NCBI RefSeq assembly: GCF_020686965.1 | Contig: NZ_JAJEPS010000004.1 | Span: 124,001-188,000 of the forward strand | Length of the DNA: 64,000 bases | Direction of reading: 5' to 3' | DNA from: Hominiventricola filiformis | GTDB lineage: Bacteria; Bacillota; Clostridia; Lachnospirales; Lachnospiraceae | Part shown: positions 9,647-18,155 of the stretch, one piece after another | Numbering within the stretch: position 1 is the stretch's first letter | Layout: each line of letters opens with the position of its first letter | Notes under the pieces: generated by a model | Told to the model about the DNA's origin: nothing | Database searches by the model: none | The model's input: only the letters and a program-made list of their open reading frames with translations | Translations under genes and position numbers: made by a program

Positions 9647-9880
9647 CTACTCCTCTCCGGTCAGCTTCTCCAGATAGTTCACTGCCTCCTGCACGGTGCG
9701 GATACCTGCTGCTGTCTGCTGATCTACTTCCACTTCAAAGGTATCCTCCAGTTCTCCAAGCATGCTCATAAAATCAAAGGACGTAAATCCCAGGTCTTCC
9801 ATAAAACGGGATTCCGGCTGAATCTGCTCAGGCTCTACTTCCACATAATTACAAATAATTTCTTTTAACTGTTCCAGCAT
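9647..9880 (-). CDS. Discrete acyl/peptidyl carrier protein
   Basis: 77-residue four-helix carrier with phosphopantetheine attachment Ser34 in the motif LGFTSFDFM; note TSF in place of the usual DSL of fatty-acid ACPs (compare the housekeeping acpP at 24.7 kb, GADSLD). Acidic, typical length. It lies between the condensation-like enzyme and the AMP-ligase in one operon, so it is likely dedicated to this pathway and carries the activated acyl group between them. Confidence 0.9.
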   Translation of the reverse strand: MLEQLKEIICNYVEVEPEQIQPESRFMEDLGFTSFDFMSMLGELEDTFEVEVDQQTAAGIRTVQEAVNYLEKLTGEE

Positions 9881-9903
9881 TTCTTTTTCTCCCCTTTTTT
9901 TCT

Positions 9904-11310
9904 TTATACCTGTGCTATCAGATCACCGATGGTCATATCCGGTGACTCAATGCCCCGGAACAAGATTCTGCACAGATAATAGTAGAAATATTCCAGCTTT
10001 TCTCTGGTCACGGCTTTCACCTGATGTTCAAAATTAAAATCCAGTCCATTATCATCCGGCCGGTGCATGACGGTCAGATACATGGCCTGGGTGGTTGCCC
10101 CGTTTGGATACCACTTGGTCTTGTATTTGATACCGCCCAGATCATCAAGTCTTTTATCTTTCAGCGTCATGGGCTGATAGGTCAGTGACATGGGTTCATA
10201 GGTTTCTCCACCCGGATGCGGATACTTTCTTCCCCGATATGCAAAATAAGCTACCGGGTCATAATTGGCATGGCGAAAATATTCATTCTGCAGATCACGT
10301 ATTTCAAAGAGTCCCTGCAGGAATGTCTTATCCGGTGTAATGATCGTTCGGAATGGGAAAGAATGAATCCTGGTTCCGCCGGATTTCTTTTCTTTTAAGG
10401 TAGCACGACGGGCAATGGCCGTATTGATGGAAACATCATCATTTCCATTCATTTTCTGATAGTAGGTCCGAAGTCCCATGAGCAGGAGACTCGCCAGGGA
10501 AATATGCTGCTGCTCGCAGAATTTCATCAGCCGCTCCGTCGGCTCAGCTTCCAGATGGAAGATATCCAGAGCAGAATCCACGCTGTCAGATACATTGACT
10601 GCCGCTCTGGCATTGGGATCTCCGGTTTTTTCCCGTTCTGCTTTCAATGCACCGTCTCCGTCAATGCCGTTGTAAATCGGCTCCGGCATCTCATCAATCA
10701 GCTTCTGGAAATAAGCCTCGTCCCGCTCTTTTGCTTTGCTGCCCATCTCATAAGCCAGGTCTTTTTTCAGCTGCTCCACATAGGACGCCATCTCCTTCGG
10801 TGCCGGAACACCCTCATATTTCTGACTGCAGTAAAGCTCAATCACATCTCTTAAAAAACAGATCAAAGACTGGTCATCCATCGTTCTGTGGTCTGCCAGG
10901 AAATAGATTCCTTCATAACCATCCGGTGTCTTAATCATGACAATCCGGTTCATGGGAGAATCCTGCGGCTTAAAGGGAACCGCTGTCCATGCAGTCATGG
11001 TTTTCTCCGCTTCCTCCATGGTTCCATTGGAGAAATCCACGTATTCAATATCCCGTTCCTCTTTGTCTGCCACATACTGATACCAGGTACCCTGTTTGTC
11101 CTGGGCAAAGCGAAGTCTCATGGCCTCGCATCGGTCATAGGCCTGATAAATAGCTTTCTTCAGCAGCTCCATATCCAGCTCCATCTCAATGGTCAGACTG
11201 GTACCGATATTCAGAACTTCTTTCTTCGGGCAGAAATTCTGATAGAAAAAATGAAATTTCTGTGCAGCAGTCAGCGGATACACCGGATGACCTTTTCTCT
11301 TTCTCATCAT
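9904..11310 (-). CDS. Stand-alone condensation-domain-like acyltransferase
   Basis: 468 residues with the fold signature of NRPS condensation domains/CAT-like acyltransferases: an early YPLTAAQ segment like the C1 motif and FLADHRTMDDQS near residues 138-148, where His141 and Asp145 match the second His and the Asp of HHxxxDG, with the final Gly replaced by Asp. Such enzymes transfer an acyl group from a carrier protein to an amine or alcohol. No adenylation or carrier domain is fused. The ATG at 11310 overlaps the hydrolase stop (ATGATGA) and GGAGGG lies upstream. Annotation pipelines may call it alcohol acetyltransferase-like. Confidence 0.75.
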   Translation of the reverse strand: MMRKRKGHPVYPLTAAQKFHFFYQNFCPKKEVLNIGTSLTIEMELDMELLKKAIYQAYDRCEAMRLRFAQDKQGTWYQYVADKEERDIEYVDFSNGTMEEAEKTMTAWTAVPFKPQDSPMNRIVMIKTPDGYEGIYFLADHRTMDDQSLICFLRDVIELYCSQKYEGVPAPKEMASYVEQLKKDLAYEMGSKAKERDEAYFQKLIDEMPEPIYNGIDGDGALKAEREKTGDPNARAAVNVSDSVDSALDIFHLEAEPTERLMKFCEQQHISLASLLLMGLRTYYQKMNGNDDVSINTAIARRATLKEKKSGGTRIHSFPFRTIITPDKTFLQGLFEIRDLQNEYFRHANYDPVAYFAYRGRKYPHPGGETYEPMSLTYQPMTLKDKRLDDLGGIKYKTKWYPNGATTQAMYLTVMHRPDDNGLDFNFEHQVKAVTREKLEYFYYYLCRILFRGIESPDMTIGDLIAQV

Positions 11311-12251
11311 TTGATAATCCCTCCAATAAATGCATCCAGCGCTGCCTCATAGGCTGCCGGATCTTTATAATAACTCTCTGCGTGGGCAGCGCCCTCCACA
11401 ATCAGTTTTTTCTTATTTTCACATGCATAATTCTGATAAATGCGGTCACACATACTGCACGGTACAAACGTATCTCCGGAGCCATGAATCAAAAGTGCCG
11501 GAACGGTGGCTTTTCTTACCTCTCTTGCAGAATTGCAGTCATCAAGCCCGTACCCTGCTTTCTTCCGATTCACCATACTGGCAATCTGAATCATGGGGAA
11601 TGCCGGCAGATGATACATGGAATGAAGTACATGGGTAAAAACTTCTTTCGCCGATGTAAATCCGCAGTCTGATATAATGCCTTTTACCTGGGCAGGCAGT
11701 TCCAGTCCGGTGGCCATCAATACTGTGGCTCCCCCCATGGAAGTTCCATGAAGAAGAATCTCTGCATCATCCCCTGCCTTATGAATCATCCAACGAATCC
11801 AGCAGAGGGCATCATACCGGTCCAGACATCCGAATCCGATATACGTGCCTTCACTTCTTCCATGAGCTCTGGCATCCGGCAATAACATGGAAAATCCATG
11901 ACGCAGATAATAATCAGAAAGACCAATATAATCGCTCATACCCTGACTGGTATATCCGTGGAAACAGATCACGATCTTTTTCTCATCGCCGTTTGGTATG
12001 TAAGTTCCCCGCAGCCGCAGTCCGTCTCTGGAACGGATGGACACATCCTCCCGCGGACGCGCCAGAAACTTTTCTTTCCGCTCTTTCAAAAGATCCTCAT
12101 ACTGGCTCCAGTCAGTACCTGCCATCTTCATCGTGCGTTCCGTACTTGCCATCCCACGTTTCATGGTTCTTTTATAAAAGTAAGCAGAACTTCCTGCTTC
12201 TGCCACAGACAGAAGACTTAGCAGAATTCCAGCTTTTTTCCATTTATGCAC
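11307..12251 (-). CDS. Membrane-anchored alpha/beta hydrolase
   Basis: Starting at the GTG at 12251 (AAGGAGG seven bases ahead) the protein has an N-terminal hydrophobic anchor (GILLSLLSVAEAG) then an alpha/beta hydrolase domain: oxyanion region CFHGYTSQG, nucleophile elbow GTSMGG, acid region GSGDTFVP and a late His in GAAHAESY. It resembles BAAT/esterase-like YqkD-type hydrolases. First gene of the TetR-controlled operon; it could release, trim or hydrolyse the product of the ligase-carrier-condensation set (inference). The reading frame stays open to 12332 but that would run over the operator O1. Confidence 0.88.
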   Translation of the reverse strand: MHKWKKAGILLSLLSVAEAGSSAYFYKRTMKRGMASTERTMKMAGTDWSQYEDLLKERKEKFLARPREDVSIRSRDGLRLRGTYIPNGDEKKIVICFHGYTSQGMSDYIGLSDYYLRHGFSMLLPDARAHGRSEGTYIGFGCLDRYDALCWIRWMIHKAGDDAEILLHGTSMGGATVLMATGLELPAQVKGIISDCGFTSAKEVFTHVLHSMYHLPAFPMIQIASMVNRKKAGYGLDDCNSAREVRKATVPALLIHGSGDTFVPCSMCDRIYQNYACENKKKLIVEGAAHAESYYKDPAAYEAALDAFIGGIIK

Positions 12252-12272
12252 CGGTTTTCCTCCTTGTTCTTT

Positions 12273-12289
12273 TTCGACTATCGGTCGAA
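12273..12289. promoter_or_regulatory. TetR-like operator O1
   Basis: Perfect 17-bp inverted repeat TTCGACTATCGGTCGAA (arms TTCGAC/GTCGAA). It lies downstream of the leftward promoter, in the leader of the hydrolase mRNA. Confidence 0.75.
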
Positions 12290-12316
12290 CTTGTTTAATT
12301 ATTAAATTAGCATCTT

Positions 12317-12333
12317 TTCGACCAGCGGTCAAT
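12317..12333. promoter_or_regulatory. TetR-like operator O2 overlapping the leftward -35 box
   Basis: TTCGACCAGCGGTCAAT shares the left arm and GTC of the right arm with O1 and O3. On the minus strand its end forms TTGACC, the -35 box of a promoter with a 17-base spacer to TAATTT, so a bound repressor would block the acyl operon. Confidence 0.7.
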
Positions 12334-12354
12334 ATGATTTTTGCACAGTTTATT

Positions 12355-12371
12355 TTCGACTGGCAGTCGAT
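12355..12371. promoter_or_regulatory. TetR-like operator O3
   Basis: TTCGACTGGCAGTCGAT, arms TTCGAC/GTCGAT around five bases, the third copy of the same motif. A candidate tetR promoter follows (TTGGCG 12392-12397, 18-base spacer, TATACT 12416-12421), so O3 may mediate autoregulation. Confidence 0.7.
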
Positions 12372-12455
12372 TATTATGGCAATATTCCAGGTTGGCGGTT
12401 TTCTTCTACATATGCTATACTAATAAGGATTTTCAGACGAAGGAGAACGATAGAA

Positions 12456-13070
12456 ATGTCCAAGACTCAGAAATACGATATGATTCTGGATGCGCTCCAG
12501 TCTCTGTTGGAGCAGAAAGATATACAGACCATCTCCGTCAGTGAGATTGCCCAGACTGCCGGGATTGGAAAAGGAAGCATCTATTATTATTTTCCATCCA
12601 AGGATGCCATGCTGGAAGCACTGGTAGAACGAAGCTATGAAAAACCTCTGCTGACCGCAAAACACCTGGCTGACCAGACGGAAATATCCCCATTTACGCG
12701 GATGGCCATGATTTTTCAGGCCTGCCACAGCTCTTCTCTGGAATTCCGCAAAAGTGATCACACCTCTTCCGCTGCCAATGCACCGGAGAATGCCTACATT
12801 CATCAAAAATTTCTGAATCATCTGATTACAGAATTAAAGCCCACCCTCACCCGGATTATATCCCAGGGTATTGAGGACGGGCTCATTGACTTTGACAATC
12901 CCGAAGCTCTCTCCGAGATCGCATTGATTGTACTTGCAGTAAAGATTGATAATACACTGGTTCCTTCCACGCCGGAGGAGATTCATCAAACCATTCAGGG
13001 ACTGGTCTCTCTCATGGAACGAGGCACCGGCAATCCGGAAGGAACATTGAATTTTTTGAAAATCCTTTAA
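12456..13070 (+). CDS. TetR/AcrR family transcriptional regulator
   Basis: 204 residues. The N-terminal 60 residues carry the TetR helix-turn-helix (ISVSEIAQTAGIGKGSIYYYFPSKDAML); the remainder is a helical ligand-binding domain with no recognisable specificity. It is transcribed divergently from the ligase-carrier-condensation-hydrolase operon, and three copies of a 17-bp palindrome lie in the shared 204-bp region, so it very likely represses that operon and itself, with release by an acyl or lipid-like ligand (inference). Confidence 0.93.
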   Translation: MSKTQKYDMILDALQSLLEQKDIQTISVSEIAQTAGIGKGSIYYYFPSKDAMLEALVERSYEKPLLTAKHLADQTEISPFTRMAMIFQACHSSSLEFRKSDHTSSAANAPENAYIHQKFLNHLITELKPTLTRIISQGIEDGLIDFDNPEALSEIALIVLAVKIDNTLVPSTPEEIHQTIQGLVSLMERGTGNPEGTLNFLKIL

Positions 13071-13096
13071 ATTTCCAACAGAACAAGGAGTATCCC

Positions 13097-13870
13097 ATGA
13101 ATATGAACGAAAAAGAAATCATAGAGCTGGTGCACAGCACAAAATCCATTATTTACAACAAAGAAATGGCTCATGCGGTCACTGTCAAGGGTGCTGCGGA
13201 CTATGTGACCAAAGTGGATGTTGCCGTCCAGGAATATTTACGAAAAGAACTGGCTGCCCGGACACCTGACGTCATTCTCCTTGCAGAAGAGCAGGAAAAT
13301 AATAACCTGGATCTGGCAAAATCCTACTGGATTCTCGACCCCATCGATGGCACCACCAACTTGATTCATGATTATCGCATGAGCGCAGTTTCTCTTGGAC
13401 TTTATGAGAATGGACAGATGACCTTCGGCGTGGTCTACAATCCGTTTACGGAAGAAACCTTCCATGCTTCTCTTGGAAAAGGAGCATTCTTAAACGGCGA
13501 ACCCATCCATGTATCCCATCGGGAAGCCCTTGATACTTGTATTATTGCCTTTGGCTCTGCGCCTTATGAAAAAGAGCGGGCTTCCATGTTATTTCCCATC
13601 TTCCAGCGAGTTTTCATGGAAACCGCTGATTTCCGTAGAAGTGCTTCTGCTGCCCTGGATCTCTGCTACCTGGCTGCCGGACGCATCGATGGATTCTTCG
13701 AGCTGAACTTAAAACCGTGGGATTACGCTGCCGGTTCCCTGATCATCGAAGAGGCAGGCGGAAAGATCACCGACTGGAACGGCACCCGCCTTCCCTTCCT
13801 CGCTAATTCCGATATACTCACCTGCACACCGGAGATTTATGAACGGATTAAGAAACTGCTGAAGCATTAA
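13097..13870 (+). CDS. Inositol monophosphatase family protein
   Basis: Mg2+-dependent phosphatase of the IMPase/CysQ superfamily, 257 residues. Metal-binding motifs are present: LAEEQE early acidic site, DPIDGTTNLIH, and WDYAAGSLIIEEAGG near residue 210. Substrate (inositol phosphate, PAP or sugar phosphate) is not determinable. AAGGAG lies six bases before the ATG. It sits 26 bases after the TetR gene on the same strand and may be co-transcribed with it. Confidence 0.92.
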   Translation: MNMNEKEIIELVHSTKSIIYNKEMAHAVTVKGAADYVTKVDVAVQEYLRKELAARTPDVILLAEEQENNNLDLAKSYWILDPIDGTTNLIHDYRMSAVSLGLYENGQMTFGVVYNPFTEETFHASLGKGAFLNGEPIHVSHREALDTCIIAFGSAPYEKERASMLFPIFQRVFMETADFRRSASAALDLCYLAAGRIDGFFELNLKPWDYAAGSLIIEEAGGKITDWNGTRLPFLANSDILTCTPEIYERIKKLLKH

Positions 13871-13918
13871 ACTATGAACTTCATTCTTTTTTCAGATTTA
13901 TTTTCTCTTCAAATACGT

Positions 13919-13924
13919 TATAAT
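13919..13924 (+). promoter_or_regulatory. Candidate -10 box upstream of the AIM24 gene
   Basis: TATAAT 52 bases before the AIM24 start codon; no good -35 hexamer at the usual distance, so an activator-dependent or weak promoter is possible. Confidence 0.4.
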
Positions 13925-13976
13925 AGTCTTATACATACTTTCATGATTCATTTTATATCAAAAAAGGGAGGTTCCA

Positions 13977-14813
13977 ATGAAGATCGTCAATTTAGAAAAC
14001 GAAAGCAGAAAATTTGTCAAAACTGTAAATAATTTTCATGTACTGGAATACATACAGGATGCCAGCGTCTCTCCCATGAACGCCCAGACAGAATATTTTA
14101 TGAGCCAGATGAATGTCAGAAGACGTCAGATAGTCATCGAACTCGACAAGGAACACTCTGCCATTATCCAGGCTGGTGCCATGCAGTGGATGGGCGGTGA
14201 TATTCAGGCAACTACCGGAGTAAAAGGTATTGGTGATTTATTTGGGAAAGCCTTAAAAGGCGCTGTCACCAAGGAAACCGCCATCAAACCAGAATATGTC
14301 GGCAATGGCTATCTGGTTCTGGAGCCTACCTATAAATACATTCTTTTAAAAGATATTTCTGAATGGGGTTCTTCCGGGATGACCATCGAAGACGGCATGT
14401 TTCTTGCCTGTGATTCCCATGTTCAGAACAAAATAGTTGCAAGAAAAAATGTATCATCCGCAGTTCTCGGAGGTGAAGGATTTTTTAATCTCAGCCTGCA
14501 TGGTACCGGTACGGTTGCTCTGGAAAGCAATGTGCCGGAAGAGGAACTGATTGAGATCATTCTGGAAGACGATGAACTGAAGATTGATGGAAATCTGGCC
14601 GTGTGCTGGTCATCTGACCTTGATTTCACCGTAGAACGAACCACAAAAACCCTGGTTGGATCAGCTGTCAGCGGAGAAGGACTTGTGAATGTATACCGCG
14701 GAACCGGCCGTGTCCTGATGAGTCCTGTTGCTCCTACTTCTTCCCTGTTCGAAGCTACAAACACTCTTGCTGCAAAAACAGCTGCAAAAAACAGCAATAC
14801 ATTAGGAAAATGA
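13977..14813 (+). CDS. AIM24 family protein
   Basis: 278 residues matching the AIM24 (formerly DUF124/TIGR00266) beta-rich fold: repeated glycine-rich strands such as GEGFFNLSLHGTGTVALES and SGEGLVNVYRGTGRVLM. The bacterial function is unknown; the mitochondrial relative helps shape membrane complexes. No signal peptide or membrane helix is seen, so it is probably cytoplasmic. GGGAGG precedes the ATG. It is followed 18 bases later by a helical protein, and the two look like a two-gene operon. Confidence 0.85.
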   Translation: MKIVNLENESRKFVKTVNNFHVLEYIQDASVSPMNAQTEYFMSQMNVRRRQIVIELDKEHSAIIQAGAMQWMGGDIQATTGVKGIGDLFGKALKGAVTKETAIKPEYVGNGYLVLEPTYKYILLKDISEWGSSGMTIEDGMFLACDSHVQNKIVARKNVSSAVLGGEGFFNLSLHGTGTVALESNVPEEELIEIILEDDELKIDGNLAVCWSSDLDFTVERTTKTLVGSAVSGEGLVNVYRGTGRVLMSPVAPTSSLFEATNTLAAKTAAKNSNTLGK

Positions 14814-14831
14814 TTTTAACAGGGGAAAAAT

Positions 14832-15248
14832 ATGGCATATAATTTTGAAAAAGAAAAAAGAGAAGCCATTGATGCCGGCAACAAAGCATTGGAAAGCCTT
14901 CATACCGCAAAGGAAAATCTGGACAGTGCCCACAACTGGGGGCTTTTTGATATGTTCGCCGGAGGACTTATCTCCAGTCTGGCAAAGCGCTCCAAAATGA
15001 ACCAGGCCCGCCAGCATATGGAGCAGGCCAAATGGGATCTGCGAAATTTCAGCGAGGAACTGAAAGATGTGAATATGATTTCTCATCTGGACATTGAGAC
15101 CGATGATTTTCTCTCTTTTGCCGACTGGTTCTTTGACGGCTTTTTCGTAGACTGGATGGTACAGGACCGCATCAATACCGCCAGAGACCAGGTGGAGGAA
15201 GCGATCCAGCGCCTGAAAGTGATTCTGCGGGAATTGGAAAACAGTTAA
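14832..15248 (+). CDS. Helical hypothetical protein paired with AIM24
   Basis: 138 residues, not recognised as a named family. Residues 1-40 and 55-80 are charged amphipathic helices likely to form coiled coils, separated by a glycine-containing hydrophobic turn (GLFDMFAGGLISSLAKR), with another aromatic segment FADWFFDGFFVDWMV around residues 97-111 before a final helix. This resembles small proteins with a membrane-dipping or self-assembling hairpin. The AGGGG ribosome site lies between the AIM24 stop and this start. The stop codon overlaps the convergent TtcA-like gene (TTAA shared). Confidence 0.65.
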   Translation: MAYNFEKEKREAIDAGNKALESLHTAKENLDSAHNWGLFDMFAGGLISSLAKRSKMNQARQHMEQAKWDLRNFSEELKDVNMISHLDIETDDFLSFADWFFDGFFVDWMVQDRINTARDQVEEAIQRLKVILRELENS

Positions 15249-15970
15249 ACTCCCGGCAGAGCCCAGTCCTCGATTTTTCCTTCCGTAATGGCATGGAACA
15301 ATCGTTCCTTGGTGCCCGGATGCTCTCTCTGCAACTGTGCCACCAGTTCTTTCGCATAAGCACGTTTCGTTGTTCCGTCAATCGGGCAGGGGCTTTTCAA
15401 CACCGGAAACTCCTGCCTTTTTACAAAACCTTTGACCTGCGATTCTTCCACCAGCATCAATGGACGAATGACTCGCAGGTTTTTATCTTCAAAAAGGGTT
15501 ACCGGCGGAAACGCATAAAATTTTCCCTGAAAAATCATGGACATGAGCATGGTTTCCACAAAATCATCTTTGTGATGCGCATAGGCAATCCGGGTGCAGC
15601 CAAGCCGGACAGCCTCGTCCACCAGCGCTCCCTTTCGAAGCTTCGCGCATAAAGAGCAGGGATTGCTCTCCTTCCGCTCTTCCATAACAATCTTTCCAAT
15701 CTGCGTGGAAATCAGTGTCAACGGCACATCCAGATTTCTGCAGAATTCATCGATTCCCGTAAAATCCGTATTGTCATAACCAAGATCCACACAGATCGCG
15801 CAGACCGTAAAATGCTTCGGGTAAAACTGCGATAACTTTTTCAGTGCATAGAGAAGCGTCAGACTGTCCTTCCCGCCGGACACTCCCACTGCAATTTTGT
15901 CTCCCTCTGCAATCATGTTGTATCGGTCCACCGCCTGGCGGATAAGACTTAAAAGCTTTTGAAGCTGCAT
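15245..15970 (-). CDS. TtcA/TilS-type PP-loop tRNA thiolation protein
   Basis: 241 residues from the ATG at 15970 (AAGGAG just upstream; longer frame rejected because it runs through a terminator and the thioredoxin gene). The N-type ATP pyrophosphatase loop GVSGGKDS is followed by a CSLCAKLRKG cysteine pair and a later CPID cysteine, the pattern of TtcA-like enzymes that bind an iron-sulfur cluster and thiolate tRNA (2-thiocytidine 32 in the known enzyme). Neighbour of thioredoxin, which could supply reducing power (inference). Confidence 0.85.
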   Translation of the reverse strand: MQLQKLLSLIRQAVDRYNMIAEGDKIAVGVSGGKDSLTLLYALKKLSQFYPKHFTVCAICVDLGYDNTDFTGIDEFCRNLDVPLTLISTQIGKIVMEERKESNPCSLCAKLRKGALVDEAVRLGCTRIAYAHHKDDFVETMLMSMIFQGKFYAFPPVTLFEDKNLRVIRPLMLVEESQVKGFVKRQEFPVLKSPCPIDGTTKRAYAKELVAQLQREHPGTKERLFHAITEGKIEDWALPGV

Positions 15971-15993
15971 AGGTGCTCCTTTCTCTCCCACAG

Positions 15994-16026
15994 AAAAAGA
16001 GGCGCGGTTTACCGCAGCCTCTTTTT
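15994..16026 (-). terminator. Intrinsic terminator after thioredoxin
   Basis: Hairpin AAAGAGGC...GCCTCTTT with a GCGG/CCGC inner stem, A and T runs on both sides; lies between the thioredoxin stop and the TtcA-like start and could act on both strands. Confidence 0.75.
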
Positions 16027-16034
16027 CCATTCTT

Positions 16035-16346
16035 TTACATCTCCAGAAATTCCAGGATCTCTTCCAACGGATGAAATCCTGTGATTCTCCGGAATATCTG
16101 CTCACCGTTCATGATCAGCATGGTAGGTACCTGCATGACCTGAAACTGTTCTGCAAGCCGTGGTTCCTCATCCACATTGACTTTGCAGAATTTCACATCG
16201 CAGGCTTCCTCCGCTGCCTGTTCTAAAACGGGAAGCTGTGCTTTACAGGGGCCGCACCAGTCTGCATAGAAATCCAGCAGTACTGGTACACCCGCCTCTG
16301 TCACTTCAGTCTGAAAACTGTCCCCGGCAATCTTCTTGATTTCCAA
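16035..16346 (-). CDS. trxA: Thioredoxin
   Basis: 103 residues from a TTG start at 16346, eight bases after AAGGAG; upstream in-frame ATG lacks a ribosome site. The active site is WCGPCK in DFYADWCGPCKAQLP, with the cis-proline segment VPTML. A standard-length disulfide reductase. It lies between hom and the TtcA-like gene and is followed by a strong terminator. Confidence 0.93.
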   Translation of the reverse strand: MEIKKIAGDSFQTEVTEAGVPVLLDFYADWCGPCKAQLPVLEQAAEEACDVKFCKVNVDEEPRLAEQFQVMQVPTMLIMNGEQIFRRITGFHPLEEILEFLEM

Positions 16347-16428
16347 TCGGCACACTCCTTTCTGAACTGCACAGTAGCAGTGTACCCCAAATTTGCCCAA
16401 AGCATCCGCAGACCTTCACAGCCCCTTT

Positions 16429-17724
16429 TTATTTCTGAGTGTAAACACGGATCACGGAAGCAACTTCTCGAATCATGGACATTTCGCCAAAAATCATCAT
16501 TGCATCGTTAAGATGTCTGGTCTCCACTTTATCGGTAATGACAACAAGCTCTGCCACACCGTTCACTGCCGGTTTCTGGATCACCTGATTGATGCTGACG
16601 CCGTTGTTTCCAAGAACACCTGCCACACCTGCCAGAATGCCGGTGCGGTCCTCTACGATGAGACGCAGAAAATATTTGTGTCTTGCCTCTCCTGCCGGTT
16701 TCATAGACAGATTCTTATAGCAGCTGCAGCCGATCCGTCCGCAACAGTCATACTGCATATCTCGTGCCACACTGATCAGATCACCAACAACCGCACTTGC
16801 TGTCGGGAACTCGCCGGCTCCTCTTCCCTGGAACATGGCATCATCTACAGCATCACCATGTACAAAGACCGCATTAAAGGAATCATTGACATTGGCCAGC
16901 GGATGGGTACTCGGAATCATCATCGGAGAAACCCCGACTTCCATCTTGCCCTCTTCGTTTCTTGCCACACCGAGAAGCTTCAGTGTATAACCAAACTCTT
17001 TGGCATACTGAATATCTTTTGCAGTAATCTTGGTAATTCCCTTTACATCCACATCTTTAAATGTCACTCTGGAATGGAATGCGATGGAAGCAAGAATTGC
17101 CATCTTACGCCCTGCGTCAAGTCCCTCCACATCTGCAGTCGGATCTGCCTCTGCAAATCCCAGTCTCTGTGCTTCTTTGAGGGCGTCATCAAAATCCCAG
17201 CCTTCCTGGGTCATTTTGGTCAGAATATAGTTGGTCGTACCGTTGACAATTCCCATTACCTCAGTAATCTCATTGCCTGCCAGACACTCTTTCAAGGGGC
17301 GGATAATGGGAATTCCGCCACCTACTGCTGCTTCAAAACAAAGATCGCGGTGATTTCTCTCCGCAGCCTCCATCAGTTCCTGTCCGTGCTCTGCCAGCAA
17401 ATCCTTGTTGGCAGTCACTACATTTTTGCCTGCTTCCAACGCCTGCAGAATATAAGTTCTTGCCGGCTCCACTCCGCCCATCAGCTCGATCACAATGCTG
17501 ATCTCCGGATCATGAATGATGCCTTCCCAGTCATCGGTCAGTACTTCAGACGGAATCCCCTCTCTTTTCTTCTGCAGATTCTTTACCAGAACTTTTGTAA
17601 TCTTCAGTTCAGCACCTACTTTATCCGGCATCTCAGCAGTTCTTCTTTCTACCAGCTTGTAGACGCCGCCGCCTACGGTTCCGGCACCCAGAAGTGCCAC
17701 CTTGATTTCCTTATATTTGCTCAT
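16429..17724 (-). CDS. hom: Homoserine dehydrogenase
   Basis: NAD(P)H-dependent reduction of aspartate semialdehyde to homoserine, the branch point to threonine and methionine. 431 residues: Rossmann motif GAGTVGGGV near the start, catalytic domain with GIVNGTTNYIL and EADPTADVEG, and a C-terminal ACT domain (LIVEDRTGILAGVAGVLG) for allosteric control by threonine. The start codon overlaps the stop of the C_GCAxxG gene (ATGA), so they are translationally coupled; ilvA lies just upstream. Confidence 0.97.
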   Translation of the reverse strand: MSKYKEIKVALLGAGTVGGGVYKLVERRTAEMPDKVGAELKITKVLVKNLQKKREGIPSEVLTDDWEGIIHDPEISIVIELMGGVEPARTYILQALEAGKNVVTANKDLLAEHGQELMEAAERNHRDLCFEAAVGGGIPIIRPLKECLAGNEITEVMGIVNGTTNYILTKMTQEGWDFDDALKEAQRLGFAEADPTADVEGLDAGRKMAILASIAFHSRVTFKDVDVKGITKITAKDIQYAKEFGYTLKLLGVARNEEGKMEVGVSPMMIPSTHPLANVNDSFNAVFVHGDAVDDAMFQGRGAGEFPTASAVVGDLISVARDMQYDCCGRIGCSCYKNLSMKPAGEARHKYFLRLIVEDRTGILAGVAGVLGNNGVSINQVIQKPAVNGVAELVVITDKVETRHLNDAMMIFGEMSMIREVASVIRVYTQK

Positions 17725-18137
17725 TCTTCTCCTCCAAACAGTACATTTTCCACAATGGCAGCCGCATCCATGATGCAGTCTGCACAGGAATGAATCGGTG
17801 TTCCGGTTGTGATACCTTTCAGCTCACAACATACAGTGGATCCGCATTTCTCGCGGAACTGATTTACCATGGTTTTGGACAGCTGATAAGTTCTTCCCTT
17901 CGTCTTCGGTGCATCAATAGCTCCGTCACTGTTCTTAAGTCCTGCCAAAAGCACTGCTCCCGACAAAGCGCCACAGGTTGCCTGCATTCCACCCATTCCT
18001 GCACCAAATCCTTCTGTCATGCGGAAAATATCTTCTTCCTTATAACCAAGAAGATCACAGTAAGTACAGGCCACTGCCTGTGCACAGTTAAATCCTTTGT
18101 CATGTCTTACGATGGTATCCTTAATTCTGCTGTCCAT
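17721..18137 (-). CDS. C_GCAxxG_C_C family redox/metal protein
   Basis: 138 residues with the family hallmark: FNCAQAV, TCGALSGA (the GCAxxG-like core), VCCELKG and HSCADCI. Such small proteins are common in anaerobes and are thought to bind metal or form redox disulfides; no reaction is established. The position between threonine dehydratase and homoserine dehydrogenase, with a four-base overlap to the latter, is intriguing but does not by itself assign a role. Confidence 0.85.
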   Translation of the reverse strand: MDSRIKDTIVRHDKGFNCAQAVACTYCDLLGYKEEDIFRMTEGFGAGMGGMQATCGALSGAVLLAGLKNSDGAIDAPKTKGRTYQLSKTMVNQFREKCGSTVCCELKGITTGTPIHSCADCIMDAAAIVENVLFGGEE

Positions 18138-18155
18138 AATTTTCTCTCCTGCTTC

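Noticed and set aside
16393..17793. Long open frame on the plus strand opposite hom
   Set aside because: No ribosome site or family match, cysteine/histidine-rich shadow composition, while the opposite strand is an unmistakable homoserine dehydrogenase.
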